From Pirellulaceae bacterium (lineage in GTDB: Bacteria > Planctomycetota > Planctomycetia > Pirellulales > Pirellulaceae): a stretch of 64,000 nt of DNA. The stretch covers positions 1 through 64,000 of the forward strand of contig JAHBXT010000005.1 of NCBI GenBank assembly GCA_019636385.1, read 5' to 3'. Below, one piece after another: positions 61,118 to 64,000 of the stretch (positions are counted from its first letter, which is position 1; every line of letters starts with the position of its first letter). The notes under the pieces were generated by a model, which did no database searches, was not told the DNA's origin, and saw nothing but the letters and a program-made list of their open reading frames with translations. The position numbers and the translations under genes are program-made.

Positions 61118-62254
61118 ATGGCGAAAAAACCTAAGCCATCTCGTAAGATTCGCACTCAGTTCAAAAAGAACCACCAGGAACGCCGTCGCCAAAGCGACCT
61201 GACTCGTCAATTCCATGACGGTTCCCTGGACGATCAGAATATCCTGTCGCATGAGCGCGTCAGCGGCAAAGGTGAATTGACGCGCTATCGAACTCTGATC
61301 GGCGAATTGGCTCAGTCCGATCGTGACGGGTTGCCCGTCGACTTGCAATTGAATGATCCCAGCCTCCGCACCGGCCGCGTACTGCGAGTGCACGGACTGG
61401 AGAGTATCGTGTTGGCCGACGATGGACAATTGGTGCGCTGTGCCGTGCGACAAGTACTGAAGTCGATCTCAACCGACGCGCGACATGTGGTTGTGGCCGG
61501 CGACTTTGTCTACTTTCGTCCCGAAGGCGAGCAGCAAGGTGTTGTCGTCTGGGTACAACCTCGACGAGGCGTATTGAGCCGTACCAGTAAAGGCAAGCGG
61601 CACATTTTGGTTAGTAATATTCAGCAGATTTTGATCGTCGCCAGCGCTGCTGAGCCAGGCTTGAAGCCACATTTGATCGACCGCTTCCTGGTCACCGCAG
61701 AACACGCGGGGCTGGAGGCTGTGATCGTCATTAACAAGGTTGATCTGATTGACCCCACAGTGCTGCAGCCGATCGTGGGTGTCTTTTCGCAATTGGGTTA
61801 TCGCGTGTTGTTGACCAGTGCAACGCAAGGTTGGTCGATTGATCGCTTACGAAGTATTGTGGCAGGGCGTCACAGCGTGGTGACTGGTCAAAGCGGTGTC
61901 GGTAAGAGTTCGTTGCTCAACATGCTGGAGGATGGACTGGCCTTGCGCGTTCAAGCGGTCAGCCAAGAAAACATGAAAGGCAAACACACCACGACGATTT
62001 CCGAACTCATTCCACTGGCCTCGGGGGGGTATCTGGTCGATACGCCTGGAATTCGCCAACTGGAATTGTGGGACGTCGAGCCCGCAGAGGTCGCCGGACT
62101 GTTTCGCGACATTCGTCCTTACGTTAACCATTGCCGCTTTCCAGACTGTCAGCACCTGCATGAGGTTGGCTGCGCCGTCCTAGAAGCCGTGGCCGACGGT
62201 CGCATCGACCCGCGGCGCTACGATAGTTACGTTCACTTGGTACAGCAGGATTAG
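61118..62254 (+). CDS. rsgA: Small ribosomal subunit biogenesis GTPase RsgA
   Basis: Circularly permuted GTPase assisting 30S maturation, 378 residues. ATG 61118 lies seven bases after the ftsH stop and gives the basic N-terminus AKKPKPSRKIRTQFKKNHQE, so it is preferred over longer frames. An OB-fold part (VRCAVRQVLKSI) precedes the GTPase with NKVDLIDPTV (G4), GVGKSSLLN (G1, in GQSGVGKSS), KGKHTTTIS (G2) and DTPGIRQL (G3). The order G4-G5-G1-G2-G3 shows the permutation. The zinc motif CRFPDCQHLHEVGCAV is intact. Operon with ftsH. Confidence 0.93.
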   Translation: MAKKPKPSRKIRTQFKKNHQERRRQSDLTRQFHDGSLDDQNILSHERVSGKGELTRYRTLIGELAQSDRDGLPVDLQLNDPSLRTGRVLRVHGLESIVLADDGQLVRCAVRQVLKSISTDARHVVVAGDFVYFRPEGEQQGVVVWVQPRRGVLSRTSKGKRHILVSNIQQILIVASAAEPGLKPHLIDRFLVTAEHAGLEAVIVINKVDLIDPTVLQPIVGVFSQLGYRVLLTSATQGWSIDRLRSIVAGRHSVVTGQSGVGKSSLLNMLEDGLALRVQAVSQENMKGKHTTTISELIPLASGGYLVDTPGIRQLELWDVEPAEVAGLFRDIRPYVNHCRFPDCQHLHEVGCAVLEAVADGRIDPRRYDSYVHLVQQD

Positions 62255-62350
62255 CTGAAACCTGACGAGCTGGTCGACGTGGCACTAGACTCCCACAAGC
62301 CGCACGGCAGTGCTATATTCTGCCTACCTGCTAATTGAAGATACCATGGC

Positions 62351-64000
62351 ATGAAGTCACTTGTCGTCTCGCTAAGCTTCATTCTCCAGCCCTCCAAAAG
62401 ACGCAACTTACTGGCATTAGGTAAGCTGCTGTTGGTGTTTGTGACCATGGTGGTGGTGTTCTCTACCATCTTCCAGATTCTTATGCAGCGCGAAGGGCAA
62501 TCGCACTCCATCGCCTCGACCATCTATTGGGTTCTGGTGACTATGTCTACCTTGGGATTTGGGGACATTACCTTCCGCTCCGACGCTGGCAGACTGTTTT
62601 CAGTCGCAGTGCTGTTGTCCGGATCGGTGTTCATGCTCGTGCTGCTGCCGTTCATGTTCATTCAGTTTTTTTACGTGCCGTGGATGGAGGCCCAAGCCGC
62701 CGCGCGCGCGCCGACAGAGTTGCCCGCCGATACTCGCCGTCATGTCATTCTGACATCTTTGGGGATTGTTGAACGAGCCCTGGTGCGATTGTTCAAACGG
62801 GCTCAAATACCCTATGTGATTCTGGTCGGCGAACTCTCTGAGGCGCTGCGACTGCACGACGAAGGTTTTTCTGTCATGTTGGGGGCGGTGGATGATCGCA
62901 GTAGCTACGAACGCGCTCGGGCCAACGCGGCAGCCATGGTTGTTGCCGCTCAGCGAGATACAACCAACACCAACGTGGCGTTTACTGTTCGCGAGTTTTC
63001 GCCGACGGTCAGTATCGTGGCTACCGCATCGTCACCAGCCTCAGTCGACATTTTGGAGCTGGCCGGCTGCAATCAAGTTCTGCAACTTGGCGAAATGTTG
63101 GGTCAGGCTTTGGCTCGACGTGTACTGGGACGCGATGCACGCACACATGTGGTGGGTGCGTTTGGTGAGCTGCTGATCGCAGAGGCATCGGCGGCTGGCA
63201 CCCCGCTGGTGGGTAGGACGCTACGCGATATTAAACTCTACGAACACACGCGCACCAACGTCGTGGGTATTTGGGATCGCGGAAGATTTACTTTGGCCGG
63301 GCCTGAGACGCGCGTGGAACCGTGGTCGGTATTGCTACTGTCTGGAACGCGCGCTGACTTGGATGAATACGACGCGCTGTTTTGTGTTTACGGCAAAGAA
63401 GAGTCGAGCGTAATCATCATCGGCGGAGGTCGAGTTGGCCGGGCGGCGGGTCGCGAGCTGCTCAATAAGGACATCGAGTATCATATCATCGATCACAATC
63501 CGCAGCGCATCCGCAACCCACAACACTATGTGCTGGGCGACGCTGCTGAGTTGGAAGTACTGGAGCGTGCAGGAATTCGCGATTGCTCGACAGTCATCAT
63601 CACCAGCCACGATGATGACGTGAACGTCTACCTGTCGATCTACTGTCGCAAACTCCGGCCTGATGCACAAATTCTGGTGCGCGCTAATCAGGATCGCAAT
63701 GTTTCCACGTTGCATCGCGCCGGAGCCGACTTCGTGATGTCGTACGCCTCGATGGGCAGCAGTAATATCTACAATCTGCTCAGGCGCGGCAATCTGCTGC
63801 TGTTGACCGATGGCCTGGATGCCTTCAAAGTTCCAGTACCAAGTTGGCTGGTTGGTAAATCGCTGGCCGAATCGCAATTCCGACAAGTGACCGGATGCAA
63901 CGTCGTAGGCATCGAAGAAAACGGGCTGTGCCAAGCCAATCCCAACCCGCATATGCGCCTGACCGCCGGCCTTAATCTAATCGTTGTCGGTGATGCTGAG
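62351..64000 (+). CDS. Potassium channel with tandem TrkA-N (RCK) domains, cut by the window end
   Basis: The frame is open for 550 codons to the window edge. The start ATG 62351 comes after MAxx-like short frames with no sites. A membrane segment (LLVFVTMVVVFSTIFQILM) is followed by the pore loop SIASTIYWVLVTMSTLGFGD, whose TLGFGD is the potassium selectivity filter, and a second membrane segment (VAVLLSGSVFMLVLLPFMF). Then come two TrkA-N/RCK-type Rossmann domains. The second has a proper nucleotide-binding VIIIGGGRVGRAAG; the first lacks the Gly motif (HVILTSLGIVERAL). TrkA-C-like parts follow each. This is a two-membrane-segment channel gated by NAD(H) or other ligand binding. Incomplete at the 3' end. 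Confidence 0.9.
   Translation, partial: MKSLVVSLSFILQPSKRRNLLALGKLLLVFVTMVVVFSTIFQILMQREGQSHSIASTIYWVLVTMSTLGFGDITFRSDAGRLFSVAVLLSGSVFMLVLLPFMFIQFFYVPWMEAQAAARAPTELPADTRRHVILTSLGIVERALVRLFKRAQIPYVILVGELSEALRLHDEGFSVMLGAVDDRSSYERARANAAAMVVAAQRDTTNTNVAFTVREFSPTVSIVATASSPASVDILELAGCNQVLQLGEMLGQALARRVLGRDARTHVVGAFGELLIAEASAAGTPLVGRTLRDIKLYEHTRTNVVGIWDRGRFTLAGPETRVEPWSVLLLSGTRADLDEYDALFCVYGKEESSVIIIGGGRVGRAAGRELLNKDIEYHIIDHNPQRIRNPQHYVLGDAAELEVLERAGIRDCSTVIITSHDDDVNVYLSIYCRKLRPDAQILVRANQDRNVSTLHRAGADFVMSYASMGSSNIYNLLRRGNLLLLTDGLDAFKVPVPSWLVGKSLAESQFRQVTGCNVVGIEENGLCQANPNPHMRLTAGLNLIVVGDAE

Overview
The window reads as a chromosomal segment of a planctomycete, probably a Pirellulaceae (Rhodopirellula/Blastopirellula-like) bacterium. 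The clues are a DUF1549/DUF1553 plus DUF1501 gene pair with a planctomycete-type cytochrome motif, secreted PQQ-like beta-propeller proteins, a PEP-CTERM hydrolase, a DksA-type protein with a histone-H1-like tail, many secreted proteins without clear families, and a tRNA-targeting integrase ending in the IPPTGLE peptide typical of this phylum.

Layout. 0.1-6.5 kb (minus): DUF1501 and DUF1553 proteins, an inositol-monophosphatase-family phosphatase, lspA and a DksA/TraR zinc-finger protein. 6.7-8.9 kb (plus): thrC and dapB, two aspartate-family steps. 9.2-10.7 kb: a PEP-CTERM alpha/beta hydrolase and a small CxxC protein. 10.8-20.5 kb (minus): housekeeping genes alaS, a trypsin/PDZ protease, recA, rpsP, ffh and thiE. 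20.6 kb: tRNA-Arg(CCT).

20.66-28.17 kb: an integrative element in the 3' half of that tRNA gene, bounded by an exact 21-bp direct repeat. It carries an integrase, a RepA-like ATPase, three helix-turn-helix proteins, a ParB-like protein, a HigB/HigA-type toxin-antitoxin pair, a truncated phage terminase and several small unknown genes. It also has an iteron-like repeat cluster and three related GATATC-centred palindromes. The main discovery is that the attachment core lies inside the integrase reading frame. In the integrated state the integrase reads into the tRNA and stops after five codons. The right end of the element carries, in the same frame, a 60-codon tail that would be joined to the integrase in the excised circle. 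Just beyond the right attachment site sit the end of a second, decayed integrase and rearranged pieces of a type I restriction methylase (hsdM), so elements have probably stacked at this tRNA more than once.

29.2-41.1 kb (minus): a GT39-like glycosyltransferase, a sugar-phosphate isomerase-like protein with an acid phosphatase, a very large exported PQQ propeller protein containing a methyltransferase-like domain, a decayed FG-GAP/calcium-repeat surface protein, a DEDD exonuclease and a small lipoprotein. 41.4-56 kb: a secreted TPR/CHAT-like protein, acnA, a PhoPQ-related (PqaA) protein, a secreted unknown, mutS, a PQQ propeller protein and another secreted unknown. 56.1-64 kb (plus): recQ, ftsH, rsgA and a potassium-channel/TrkA-N protein that runs off the window. 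All function calls come from reading motifs; no database search was possible.
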